A stretch of DNA of 64,000 nucleotides from NCBI GenBank assembly GCA_001579985.1, contig LRSR01000415.1, positions 1-64,000 on the forward strand. The letters are read 5' to 3'. The DNA comes from Hypsibius dujardini (lineage: Eukaryota; Tardigrada; Eutardigrada; Parachela; Hypsibiidae). The notes under the pieces were generated by a model. That model did not search any database. It was not told the origin of the DNA and was given only the letters and a program-made list of their open reading frames with translations. The position numbers and the translations under genes were made by a program. This document shows positions 21,627 to 34,000 of this stretch, piece after piece (position 1 is the first letter of the stretch; each line of letters begins with the position of its first letter).

Positions 21627-24600
21627 ATGTCTAAGTACACCGCAAAGCCGACGTCCAAAGTACCAGCTGCTTTGAGAAAACTTGATCTTGGTAAACCGGA
21701 CCAAGTGCTTTCGTCTCGATTGAGATCAAGAGCCCGGCCATCGGTTGTTCAGCAGCAAAGTAGAGTGGTTACCGCACCGACCACAGACCGACCTCGGTCC
21801 GAGTCTATTGCCAAGGAGTTCGCGACCCCGCCTATCTCGCCTGATTTTCCAGTAGCTTTGAGCAAACTTGACGCGATCCTCAAAAGAGGAAAGCGACGCG
21901 TTAATATTCAACTTATTCCACTAGCTGAGGACAGCAGTGAGCCATTTGAAGTTAACGAGCCATCTTCGAGTGAAGATTCGCCGTTATCTAACAAGGAGCG
22001 ATCCGATCTAGATCGAACTTTATATATACCGGATACCAATTCGGAAGAAATTCCGGAGTCTGACAGTGAAAGCGTAAGCCCTTCACAGTCCTCCCGAACC
22101 TCCACGGTTGAGAACACAATGGCTGGAAACGACGTGCAGTCGAACCAATCGCAGTCAGATATCAACCGGAACGGTGTCAATTCACAGGAGCGTTCGCAAC
22201 CTCCTCCGTCGAGCAGTGTCCAGAACGCCCCAGTTCTAGATAACCAGGTTCCGGCAAGCGGACCACATATTGTTGCACAACCACAATTGGTCGATGTCCA
22301 GTCAGGTAGTGCGGTACATCGAGTCAGTACCCAGGGCGCGGCAGACAGTGTGTCTGTCCAGCAGCCACGGGATACCCAGGAAAACCGTTCACCACTGTCA
22401 AGCCAACGACAGTTGGAAGACGCTAACCGCACTTTCCACGGTAATTCAGAACGAAATCACGATCAGAACACCTGTGTAAATCATCACGAGGGTGGCCAGG
22501 ATCGTGTTCGTAATGACTCTCCGGTCGTCATTGGGACTTTCCGTCGAGATGGATATTGTAATCCTGAATACCAGGATGAATTCCAGTCGAATCGATCTGG
22601 TGCGGCACCCGGGCGTTCCCACAGTTACCACCATCAGCAGCAACAGCGATCGCGCGACTTACAAGTAGAGCCGCCGCTTGATCGGGAAGTAATGGCTGAG
22701 ATCTGGGAACAAACCAGATTGACTCAAGAGATGAATGAACGCGCAGAACGGTTGGATCTGCAAAGGTCGAAAGACTCGCAGAGTAGACACAATTTTTCGT
22801 CAGTTTTCCTGGCGGAACAGGATTCCGATTATATCGATCCTGTACAACGCGCGAAACTGTGGGAAATCGGGAAGAAAATCCGACAACAGGCCGAGAGTGT
22901 GATGGATGAGCAGGAGCAGACCATGTCCTTTGGTCACGCCCCCCTGTCCAAGTCAGTCTCGTTCGATCAGAACAAGACCTACGGTGCAAATACATTCACT
23001 CGGATGCCGTTTGCAACGTCCACCATAAATCAGGCATACAGTCAAGCACCCCCACCACAGTGGAATGGTGAAATCGTGTCTGTAATCCACAGTCAGTATG
23101 ACTCGGAGGCAAATCGAGTTTTACGAAACGGACAGCCTCAGTCGATTCTTCAGAGTTCAAAACGGAACGAATTTTCTGAAGTAGCGGAGAATGTTGGTCG
23201 AGGGGGGGTTCAGCCGAAGACAACGGCGAACCCGTACGCTTTTCAGTTCCCGTACCCAGATCAGCCCTACCAGAAACCGAACAATGATGCCGATCAAAGT
23301 CGGTATGGCAGTTCGAGTCGGTATGGGAATCAGCGTGATCGAAACAACAGCGGAAGTCGAAATGACCGTACGCAGTTAACAAATTTAATCAACCTCTCCA
23401 ATAACCAGTCTTGCATTGGGAATAATACCTTGAACAGGACCGTTTTGGATTCGCTTGTATCGTTAACCAAGCAAGTGAACGGGTTGCAGGCGAAATCCAA
23501 CAGCGGTCGTCGAACCCTCGAAGTCGAGACCACTCAGTTCGATATTGAACGAGCAAAGGCCTTGAAAGATTGGGCGGAAGCACCGTTTGTTAATAAGTGC
23601 TTGATTCCACGAAAACAGTTGTCGCTTCCACAATTCGGGCTTAAGAATGGGGATATTCGATTACTGATCCGGCTTTATGAAGCCGCGTTGATGTCAAACC
23701 CGCCGTTAAATGACGTTGAAATTCTCAACGAAGCGATGGTTTTGATGGGACCGGAAGTTCAGCAATGCCTGTTTCGACAGATGCAGATGGACAAGGGTGA
23801 AATCAGAAGCTGGGCCTATTACCGTGCCCTTCTCATTTTGGAGTTCGAGAAGAACTCTCGTGAGAGAGAAATGGAGGCGGCTTCCGCGTTGAAGACTCGG
23901 CGTCTGCGTGACAAAGAACCTCCGCGTCACTTATTCCGTGACCTCGATCAGTATTTCTTCGACATCGATTCAGCAATGTCGGATCGGACGAAGATTATGA
24001 CTTTGGCCGAGACTTTACGATCGAATCAACACCAGTCGGCGAAGGTCCGTGGATGGACACATCTGACGTGGGAGGAAGTCAAGGAAAAGGCCGCTGACCT
24101 CATTTATGAAAAGCGTACTTATGCAGAAAATATCGAGTATGGCCGTGTCCGCGAAAAATTGGCCGAAGCCGAACGCTCACTGCTGAGTAATGAATCCTTC
24201 CCTTTGACCACTCTCGATGTATTCGCCATGAATAACAAACCAGATCTGCGAATGCCGCAGAATGAGGTTGGATGGTCGCCACATATGCCAGAACAAAGAA
24301 TGGGACGCGATCCCTCGTTGCCACCGCATAACTCTGGCTATGTACCGAGAAACAATGGTCCTTTCGGTAATGGAATGGCTATGAATGCTCCACCCGGGAA
24401 CAGCTACCGAAGTAGTTATGAAACCGGACGTTACAGTCCCGGTCCGGAACCTGGACGTACTATGCAACATTCTCATTATACGGGACGCACGAACAGTCAG
24501 TCGCCTGGCAGACCAGTGCGGTCCAGCTCAGTCGATCCGTGTTTCCGTTGTGGGAAGACAGGCCATTGGTTGAAGGATTGCCCCCGGGCCCCTCCCAAGT

Positions 24601-25025
24601 TGACTCCCTGTCTTGCTCACAATACAACCGATCATGATGAGGAAGATTGTCCGGAACGAAGATGCACGTTCTGTGAGTATGCACTGAAAGATTCAGTGGC
24701 GGCTCGAGGGCATCTCAATACTCAGTGTATCAAGTGGATGAAATCCGCCTCTGGCAACCCGATCGAAGCGCAGTCGAAAGAACGTTTGTTGAAATTGACC
24801 ATCGACAAGTATCAAACGGAAGGGACTACGGAAACTCCGAACTCTCCCCAGATCCCCAAGACAATGGTGCGGGTGGGAGATAAGGACGGCCGGCTCTCGA
24901 TGGAACCCCTTATCCGTCCCATCAGCAGTGTGACTGTTCAGATGGAAACGGACGAAGCAGCTCGGTATGAACTCTGGAAACAGAGAACCAGTGACTACGG
25001 TCATCAGGTATCAAAAAACGAATGA
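21627..25025 (+). CDS. gag: Gag polyprotein of the giant retrotransposon, 1132 aa
   Basis: Structural (capsid and nucleocapsid) protein. The first in-frame ATG is at 21627. The frame is open further upstream but begins there with a TTG codon, so I chose the ATG. Residues 1 to about 630 are low-complexity, rich in S, Q, N and R. Residues about 650-850 are a helical block, probably the capsid (around AEAPFVNKCLIPRKQ and ALLILEFEKNS). A CCHC zinc knuckle, C-x2-C-x4-H-x4-C, lies at about 972-985 and is followed by more Cys/His-rich sequence. At 1132 aa it is about twice a normal gypsy Gag. The stop TGA overlaps the pol ATG as ATGA (25022-25025). Confidence 0.9.
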   Translation: MSKYTAKPTSKVPAALRKLDLGKPDQVLSSRLRSRARPSVVQQQSRVVTAPTTDRPRSESIAKEFATPPISPDFPVALSKLDAILKRGKRRVNIQLIPLAEDSSEPFEVNEPSSSEDSPLSNKERSDLDRTLYIPDTNSEEIPESDSESVSPSQSSRTSTVENTMAGNDVQSNQSQSDINRNGVNSQERSQPPPSSSVQNAPVLDNQVPASGPHIVAQPQLVDVQSGSAVHRVSTQGAADSVSVQQPRDTQENRSPLSSQRQLEDANRTFHGNSERNHDQNTCVNHHEGGQDRVRNDSPVVIGTFRRDGYCNPEYQDEFQSNRSGAAPGRSHSYHHQQQQRSRDLQVEPPLDREVMAEIWEQTRLTQEMNERAERLDLQRSKDSQSRHNFSSVFLAEQDSDYIDPVQRAKLWEIGKKIRQQAESVMDEQEQTMSFGHAPLSKSVSFDQNKTYGANTFTRMPFATSTINQAYSQAPPPQWNGEIVSVIHSQYDSEANRVLRNGQPQSILQSSKRNEFSEVAENVGRGGVQPKTTANPYAFQFPYPDQPYQKPNNDADQSRYGSSSRYGNQRDRNNSGSRNDRTQLTNLINLSNNQSCIGNNTLNRTVLDSLVSLTKQVNGLQAKSNSGRRTLEVETTQFDIERAKALKDWAEAPFVNKCLIPRKQLSLPQFGLKNGDIRLLIRLYEAALMSNPPLNDVEILNEAMVLMGPEVQQCLFRQMQMDKGEIRSWAYYRALLILEFEKNSREREMEAASALKTRRLRDKEPPRHLFRDLDQYFFDIDSAMSDRTKIMTLAETLRSNQHQSAKVRGWTHLTWEEVKEKAADLIYEKRTYAENIEYGRVREKLAEAERSLLSNESFPLTTLDVFAMNNKPDLRMPQNEVGWSPHMPEQRMGRDPSLPPHNSGYVPRNNGPFGNGMAMNAPPGNSYRSSYETGRYSPGPEPGRTMQHSHYTGRTNSQSPGRPVRSSSVDPCFRCGKTGHWLKDCPRAPPKLTPCLAHNTTDHDEEDCPERRCTFCEYALKDSVAARGHLNTQCIKWMKSASGNPIEAQSKERLLKLTIDKYQTEGTTETPNSPQIPKTMVRVGDKDGRLSMEPLIRPISSVTVQMETDEAARYELWKQRTSDYGHQVSKNE

Positions 25026-28000
25026 GCGAGGAGCCTGTGGGCCACTTCTCGCAGGAACAGCGAAGTCCCACGGAGCATACAGACCACTGGAAGCGTGAAC
25101 CTCCCGACAAATCAATGTCTGAACAAAAGTTCGATGAGCAGCCCAAGATTGCTTCATTGAAAGTTGTCAAATCATCAAAACATGATTGGTTCCCACCATG
25201 GATGACAGGATTGATCGAACCCAAAGACATTTGGCTTTGCGATAATACAGCATCATCAGTACACGTACAGGATTCTCAAGTGGAATCGGACCTAAAACAG
25301 TCTGAAATCAGATTGGAGGATGTGCCTGAAGGAGTATTTTTGATTTCGGAAGTAGTTTCTGACGACCCGGATCAAATTATGAATTGGCCTGTGGATGGAC
25401 CCATCCTGCAGTGCCAGGTTGCATATTCGAGCGATGACCGTACCGGTAGGGTATCCTACCAGAGTCGGGTCAACGTTAGAATCAACGCTTACGAGTGTAA
25501 AGCCCTGGTTGATAGTGGAGCCTCTGTGTCATTAATTTCTCGTGAATTGTGCACATTGATGGGAATCCCTATCGACAGTGTGGAAGGTCCCGAACACAGA
25601 AAAATCAAGGTCCAAGGAATTACTGGACATTTGATTAGATGTGGTGACGCGACGTCAGACGTGCACTTGTGGATACAAGGAGCTCCGTACTGGCACAGGT
25701 TTTTGGTTATGGAAGGTGAAAATAATATGCTAGTCCTGGGTAACGATTTCTTCCAAGGAAAGAATTTCACTTACGACTTTCGTGAGATGCGGCTGATTAC
25801 TCACCCGGAACAAAAACCTCCGAATGAGTATGACAAGTTGGGTCGACCAAAAGGTCCCCAATCCGTCCTCATCCAGTGGCCGTCTAACCAGAGGCTGACT
25901 GAGGAAGCATTAATTTCCTTGCACAACCGATTGGAAAATTTGGCGAAAGAAGAAGTTGAACATCCGGCAAGGGCCTTAGTTTCGAAAGAAACATATACGT
26001 GTGGTTTTATGTGGTTGAATCGACCGGAGCTGACCAGAGACGAAAGACAGCGATATGCTATAATAATCTCTCGGGAATTCCGCGCGTCGACCGGCAAGCT
26101 GGCTGAGTTGATCAGGAAGGGTCCGGTAGCGAATCGTTTATCCAACATTCCTCCCCCTGTTCCGGCCGACACTGACCCGAAAGCAACGGAATCACCAATT
26201 CTGAAACCAGTGATTCAAAGATCAATTGTACAGGAACCGGTGGAATTGAAAACACCCGGCATGAAAACTGTTGGATTCAACGGTTCGGGAATCGATGGTC
26301 CCTGGCGGTGGTTGAACTGCAGGAAGGTTTCCCTTCACATGCAGAAAGTCCCTCCCGTCGACAAATGGGGAATTAATCGTTCCCTTGCATCGAGAAATTT
26401 GGTGCGTGTTCGGAACCGCGGTCAGGGTGACTGCCTGTTTCTGGCTATCGCAGACCAACTTTACGGCAATGAAGAAAGGCACGAGGGCCTCCGACAACGA
26501 TGTGCGGAATTCTATCGAAATAAGCCGAAACTCCTGTCATGTTTCCCAGAGTACGAGGACCCAGACCTACCACGGCCGGATCTGCAACCGCAAAAGGTGA
26601 AAGTGTGGGCGGCAACGACGATAGCTAAACGCATCGAAAACATGGGGAAACCCGGTGTCGAGGGTGGCTTAGACTCACTCGTGGCCATTGTGAACTTGTT
26701 CAAATCACATTGTTATATTCACCGTCCTGACACGGGAACTTACAATGTGATTGAACCTATCGGCGAGGAAGACTGGAGTGAGAAACCGCAAATTCATGTG
26801 GTACTCACTCACAGCCCTCTTGGAACTGGTCACTACGAATCTTTACGGTTCCTAGCTGACCCTGAGGAGGAAGATCCCCGTAAGCAGCCGCGAGCACGGT
26901 ATTATGAGGAGGGCTACTCAGGTGGTGTTTATTTGCGTGACGACACACCGTTTGGAACGCGTGGCTTGGAACGTACCAAGGAACAACGTCAAGCGGCTAA
27001 GGAATTGATGGATCGCGAAAAGCGATACGATCATTACCGATGCCTGGCGGATCGCGACCTCACGGATGAGGAGTTGGTTTACGGCGACTCGGTCCATTCG
27101 GCAATTATTCGAAATGAACGTTTACGATGGGGATTGGATCAGTACGATAGAAATATCGATTATACTGTACCACCTCAGCCAGAATGGGCGATAAGATCCG
27201 AGTATAAGACAATTCGGGATGACTCTCAGAGCAAGCTTGACGAGAGTGGTTTTGTTGAGCAACAGCTCCAACCACCTCAGAGTATTGGAGTGACGGACGA
27301 GTCTGACGAGGAGTGGAGCTTGAAACCCTCCCGTCTGAAACTGTTCAAAAAGAAACGTTGGGTTCCGAGGCGGCCAAAACTTAGAAAGGGAATGAAACCG
27401 CCTGCCGAGTTTATAACTTTCACGGACATTGAAGGTTGGGAAACATGCATTCCGACTTGTAATCCGTTGAGGGTTGTGGACGTACAGGCACATGAACCGG
27501 TTCTTCTCATTGATTTTAGGGTAATTTCAAAACCGACTTCACCCGCGTTGAGATCGATTTTGAATTCAACAGACGGTCGATTGGACTTGGTTACTGAGGT
27601 ACCAGTAGTTGAAGAAAGGTCACAGCCATTGTCAGCATCGGCTCTTGCTATAACCAGTGAGTTGCATAAGGTGTTTGAGGGTTTTATGATGGGAATGAAC
27701 AATCCCAGTTGTGAGACGGCTGAGACTGATGAATGTCTTTTTGATTTTCCACCGATCACGCCCCCGCTGGAGTTCAGGGATGGGTATACTGTAAATACAG
27801 TATTTGGCCATGTGTCAGCTCTCTCGCCTACTTTCGATGATGGTGCGGTCCGGGAAAGTGAGATACATTGTATGAACAATTTCAGTGGGGGGGCACTTCC
27901 AGAAAAAATCCCAATTGATGGAATTTCTGTTGATATTGTTACCGCGGTCGATGGGAAATACTCGATAGAGACGATACCCATCCCGCCAACGCCAACGGAT

Positions 28001-31000
28001 ACATGTAAATCTTTGGAAAACAAGTCTGAGTTGAGTACTACGAGTACTCTGACGACGACTAATGTTACCAAAGAGCAGGCAAATTACGATAAAAAATGGA
28101 CAGGTTATGCGGCAGCCATGCGATGCGCACGTGCAGATAAAATCATACGAAGTCCGCCGTCAGGCATCATCCAAGCAGATGAAAAACCGCTAATTGAGTC
28201 AAAAGATCGACCGAGATACTTTAAATGTCTCATGGCTCGAAAAGTCGAATTACCGTCGAAAGATGAAAATTCTGAAGTAGAAATGATTCCGGAAACCCCC
28301 GTGAAGAAAACTTTTACAAAAGTAAAGTTCTTCGATGGTGAGGAGTCCGAAGTGACGGAAGCAGCGAAAGCTGTGCGCGACGAGTTGGAACGCCAGATTG
28401 AGTGGTGGGACAGGGCGTTCGCTGACAAGCGTGTCACGGACCCCGGCTCAGACAGCGATCCGAGAACGCTCCTTCAGACGTTGGCTCCTGCCAATACAGA
28501 GTGCACGTTCGATATTGCACCGTGGTCCTTTAAACAGGTCATGCTGCAGGTGCCGATTGCATTCCGGGTACCCGACGGACCATATTGGTTTCGAGCGGAT
28601 AATCGTATGTGGCCACCTGCAAGGCAAGAAGAGCCACCGGATATTTGCGGTGTGAAAGAACCCGAACTTCCTTGGAACAAGTGGTTGACTATTGACCAAG
28701 ATGCTGAAGTTCGAGGACAGCGTTTTTCAATTCGCCTGACGAACGATACACCACATCGTAGACGACTACCAGTCGGCATGATGATGGGTTGGATCAAACC
28801 GGGCAAGACAAGTGCTGTGTTTGATGAGGATCTGAATGATCCATTATCACCAGTACATGCATACGACCGTTTCATGGACAGTTTGATTGAAAATCAGACC
28901 TACGAATTTTGCCCGAACATCGATGACAAGCTTCCTTTGTTCAGGAAATCATTCGAAAAGTTGGTCCGTGACCCGGTACGTCAATCTTGGATTGAGGGAT
29001 CAGGAGTGGCTGAGGATCTGGAAAAACCAGAACCGCCTCTCCTTCCCCCTGAAGAATCTAAAAGTGGACCTGTTTGGGAATATTTCCTGGAGCAACTTGA
29101 CCAAATTGAATGGGACAAGAATGCTCCTCCAGAGAAAGTGTCAAAATGTAAGGACATGCTGTGGCGCTTGAACAAAGTTTTTCCACAGAAAGACCACGTT
29201 TTTGAGCTAGGTTCGGCGGTTCCATGGAACCATGAGATCAATGAGTTGCCAAACAGCAAACCCGTGAGCTTTCCTCCAGTCAAGGCCTCTGCGGAACGCA
29301 AGGCACGATTGAGAGAGTTTGTCTCCGAGCAGCTGGCAGCTGGAGTGATCCGCCCGTCGAACTCGCCATATGCAGCTCCCGCGCATATAGTTCCGAAGAA
29401 AGGCAACCCTCAGGGCCGCTTCGTTGTTAACTATAAAGCGCTGAATACTCAGACAAGAAAGGATCGATATCCTCTACCGAGGATAGATGACATCATGAAT
29501 TCCGTGGGATCCGCCACACGGTTCTGCACGTTGGATCTGTTGGCAGGGTATAATCAGATACCAATCCGTCCGGATCATATTGAAAAGACGGCTTTTATAG
29601 TGCCTGATGGACTTTTTGAATATGTCCGAATGCCATTCGGACTATGTAATGCACCAGCTACGTTCCAAAGAGCAATGGACGATACGCTGTCAGGTCTTAA
29701 GTGGAATATTTGCCTCGTCTACCTTGACGACGTGGTAGCCTTTGGGAAGGATGATGATCAAGCGATCGAGCGGTTACAGATTGTTCTGCAAGCCCTCATC
29801 CGGAAAGGTTTTGTTATCAAGCCAAAGAAGTGTCAGATGTTGATGCAGCAAATGTCCTTCCTCGGACATATGGTCTCTGAAGACGGAATTCGAGCAGATC
29901 CCGCAAAAACACGAGCGATCGGCGAGATGCCGGCTCCGCGGACAAAGACCCAGTTACTTCGGTTCTTGGGAATGGCGAACTTTTACCGTCAATTTGTCAT
30001 GGGTTTCGCGCTGAAAGCTCAGCCGTTACATGCCTTACTGAAAGGTGACGCGAAATGGAAGTGGGGTCCTGAAGAGCAAGAAGCCTTTGAATCTATCCGG
30101 ATGGCGCTGGCAACGGATGGAGTGATTACCCATTTTGACCCAGACAAGCCGTCATACATTCACGTGGACGCTTGCGTCACGGGAATTGGTGCCCTTCTTC
30201 TACAAGATGAGAAGATAGTGGCCTGCGCGAGTCGCTCGCTCAACATTCACGAGTCCCGATACTCGGTGACGGAATTGGAAGGACTTGCAGTGAAATATGC
30301 GATGGACCAGTTCCGACATTACATTGAAGGAACCAGGGTTATCGTCTACACTGATCACAAGGCCCTTGTACCAATGATGCGCAGGAACGCTCGAGAGAGC
30401 AACTCGAAACGCATTAACCGTTGGATGGAAGGAACTTTGGCAGATGCAGATTTTGATATTCGATATAAAAAAGGTTCTTCGAATGAAGATGCCGACGCTT
30501 TGAGTCGAAACCCAGTTGATCCGGCCCCAGTGGTTGAGGTCTATGAAGACGAAGTACCCGAAATTGGGACAATCCAGATCAAATTTCCGGAACCGGAAAC
30601 GGTGACCGGGTACGACTTGACTGGTAACCAACATCTGTGTGAAGTCCCGTGGCAGGTTAGAGTATGGAAACAGGCTCACGCCAACCACTTGTTAGAATCA
30701 AGGGAACTTGAATGGCAGTGGTTTTTGAGGCAGATTGGCAAGAAAAGCCATCCTATGGATTTACTACTTTCCAGGCCCGTCACAATATTTGAGGATCCAC
30801 CACAGTGGTTGCCGGAAGGTTATTGGCGTGGGAAAGTCAATGAATTCTACCAGGATCAAGCTAAAGATGAATTGGTATGGATGATGCATGACGGTACGCC
30901 GCTCCCATTAATCCCAGCCACTACTACAGTGAAATTGCAGTTTTCCACCGCAGCAACACCAGCTGCGTACGGGATTACTAAGACAATTTTGAAGAAACCT

Positions 31001-34000
31001 GTCAATCCGGAACCGGTGATTGGAAAAGCAAAGGTCGCCAAGCCCCTTGTGTTACCAAAAGAATCTGAGTTCCAGGAGATTGATGGACCAGTTTCAATGT
31101 TAGAATCGATGAGTTCGAAACATGAATCACTCGGCGGTGACCCAGTGGAGGCGATTACTGAGGAATTAAGTAATTCTTCACCAGGCAGTTCCCCGGAAGT
31201 TACAGTACCAGTACAGATACCGACTGTACCGATGAAGAGGTTAAAGCGGGACCCTACACTAATTGAAGAGATTGTGTCTAGTGAAACCGATACCCCCATC
31301 GAGGAGGTCATGGAAAAGGATGATGATCCTAAGCATGCCGATAAGGACTGGATTGCCATTAAAGCAAACAGCAGGGACCAGGTCCGAGAGGCCCAACGGA
31401 AGGAACCATTAATCAAAAGATTGATGGATATTTGCGAAAGAAAAGGTGTTCCCCCCGACAGATCCGAAAGGATCCAGTCGAAACACTACGTGATGAGAGA
31501 TGGAATCCTATTCCGGCAGGAACAACGTGGTCCGTCGATAGTTGAGCTATTGTATGCCCCTAAGTCGATGAGATCCAGTCTCTTGTTTGATGCACATGAC
31601 AATCACTTGTCAGGCCATTTTGGGTGGAACAAAGTGCTCACAAGATTGACAGCAAAGTTTTACTGGCCGAGGATGAGAAGTACAGTTAGATTGTATGTAC
31701 AGACATGCAATGAATGCCAACTTCACGGTTCAGGACAACGGTCCGCGCCCCAAGGGTATCTTGGGCAGACTTTAGTCGGCGGAATCGGTGAAGTGGGAGC
31801 AGTTGATTTTTGTGGTCCGATGGAAGAGACGTCAAGAGGAGCCAGGTATATTCTTGTATACACGGATTTATGTTCGAAATACATCATTGCCATGGCAACT
31901 TACGATTGTAAGTCTCAGACAGCGGCCCGATTTCTGTTTGAACGAGTGTTCTGTACAGCGGGTCCCCCGAAAATCTTGATCTCGGACCAAGGATCACATT
32001 TTGTAGGACGCGTGCTACGGCATTTGGTGAACCTTGCTGGTGTGAAACACGTCACCACAACGGCATACCATCCGCAGGCAAATGCTAACGCGGAACGCCG
32101 GATGGGAATCATCAAGGCAGCACTGGCGAAACAGACAAATGAGAATAGGCGCGATTGGGACCGATTTCTCGACCCAACGGTATTCGCCTATAATACGGCA
32201 GTACATGCAACGACACAGCAGACTCCGCAGCTCCTATGGTACGGGCGAGAAGCACGAACGCCATTGGACGCGAGAGCGTTGGAGACATCGTTCCAGTATT
32301 ATGAAAAAATTCCAGACCTACTGCGTGAAATCACGCGTACGTTAGCAGCAGTGCAAGAAGATGCTCATGCAGGTGTTGAGATTTTGCATCGGAAACACCA
32401 GGATCAACTTGATCCAAAAAGACGCGGTGTGACCTACAAAGTGGGAGACCTTGTGATGATCCATAAACAAGCACGAACTGGCGGTGGTCGATCGGCGCTG
32501 GACTCAGCGTACGAAGGTCCCTACGTCATCGCGGGCATCCCTAAGACGAACGTTTTTAAAATCAGGAACCCCCTGAGCGACAATCCAGGTCGTACGTTTA
32601 ATGTCGAGAGGTTGAAGCCGTTTTATTCAAGGACCGAACTCTACCAGTCTCCAGATGTTTTTGGAGAACTTACACTCCATAAAGATTTTGCCCCAGGAGG
32701 GAAAAAGGAAAAATTACTCCCAATTCCCCCGGACATGTCTAAAAAAGACGTCGAGATGGAAGAGGAAGGCATGAAAGAGCTAACGAAGAAAGCTCAGAAA
32801 GAAATTAAGATTAATCGGCAGTTGCGACAGCCGACGACTATTGAACCAGATTGCCGGGAAGAACTTCCTCGAGCTAAGTCAGGACGGAAGAGATATCGAC
32901 CAATAAGTTGGGATGATTTCACTCACCGTAATCATTGGTCGCCATCGCATATTGACCAGAGATCGAAATTTGGAGCCACGCAGTTACCGAAAGGTTTTGC
33001 GAAGAGCGTCCAATGGGAAGAGCAGCAATGTGCGAATGCACAGGATGACTTTGCCTATCATTATGGACAGTTTGACCCGTGTGATTTACAGGGAGGTGCG
33101 GTTGAGGATGATAATATCCCCCCACCCCTTTCAGTTCGAAACGAACAATTGAATACCAACCCGGTATCATTACATCGGAGACGTTTACCGCCAATGGGCT
33201 TATATACCAGGGCAGATAGTGAGTGGTTGATGAGTCGTCGATTAACATCAGTCCCAACTAACTCGAACGGAAATTGCTTGTATGAAGCAATCTCAGAACA
33301 GCTGTTCTGCAGTAGCAGATATCATGTTGAACTTCGAGCACATACACAGCGTTTCCTTGAACAGAATCGAGAAGTTCTGGAAGCTTTTCCGGAATTTGAT
33401 GAAGATCCAGATATTACATCGGCGCGTTTTGCTGATACTGTCGCGGAGGCAACCCGACGAGCGAGGGAAGCAACGCAGTTACGACTGACACGGATCGGTA
33501 CACTTGGCGTGTTTGGTGGTCAAGACTCGATTGCGGCTATTTCATTAATGTACAACTCAGTGATTTATGTCCATCAACCTGAGACTGGCACAACCATTCA
33601 GTTTTCACCGCGAGGTGAAGAGGACCGAGGTCAATTCCTTCAAATCCACCTGGCTTACCGTGGAGGTAGCCATTACGATGGTTTACGCTACCGGGACATA
33701 AATAATCCAGAGCATGTGCGTTTCCCTGCGAGGATATTGCTGACCGAGGATGGTAATCTTTTCGGAAATTTTGGTATTGACCATCGTGCGCCTGAGCGGT
33801 GCCGATGGGTCCAACCACCAATCATGCATAATCCGCAGCGGTTTACTTGCCCAAATCGGTACGCCGATTGGACAGTACCATTGCTCCGTCGATTATGTGA
33901 AGAACCACAGCCAGCTGTGGTTGGTAATGGCACTTTTAGAATCAGAGGATCTGATCAGGGTATTGTGTTTGAGGCTACTGGGCAATCACAAGCGACAGCT

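Noticed and set aside
22996-23382. Antisense frames across gag, pol and ORF3, such as 22996-23382 and 27277-28071
   Set aside because: They are shadows of strong sense-strand coding sequence with no motifs of their own.
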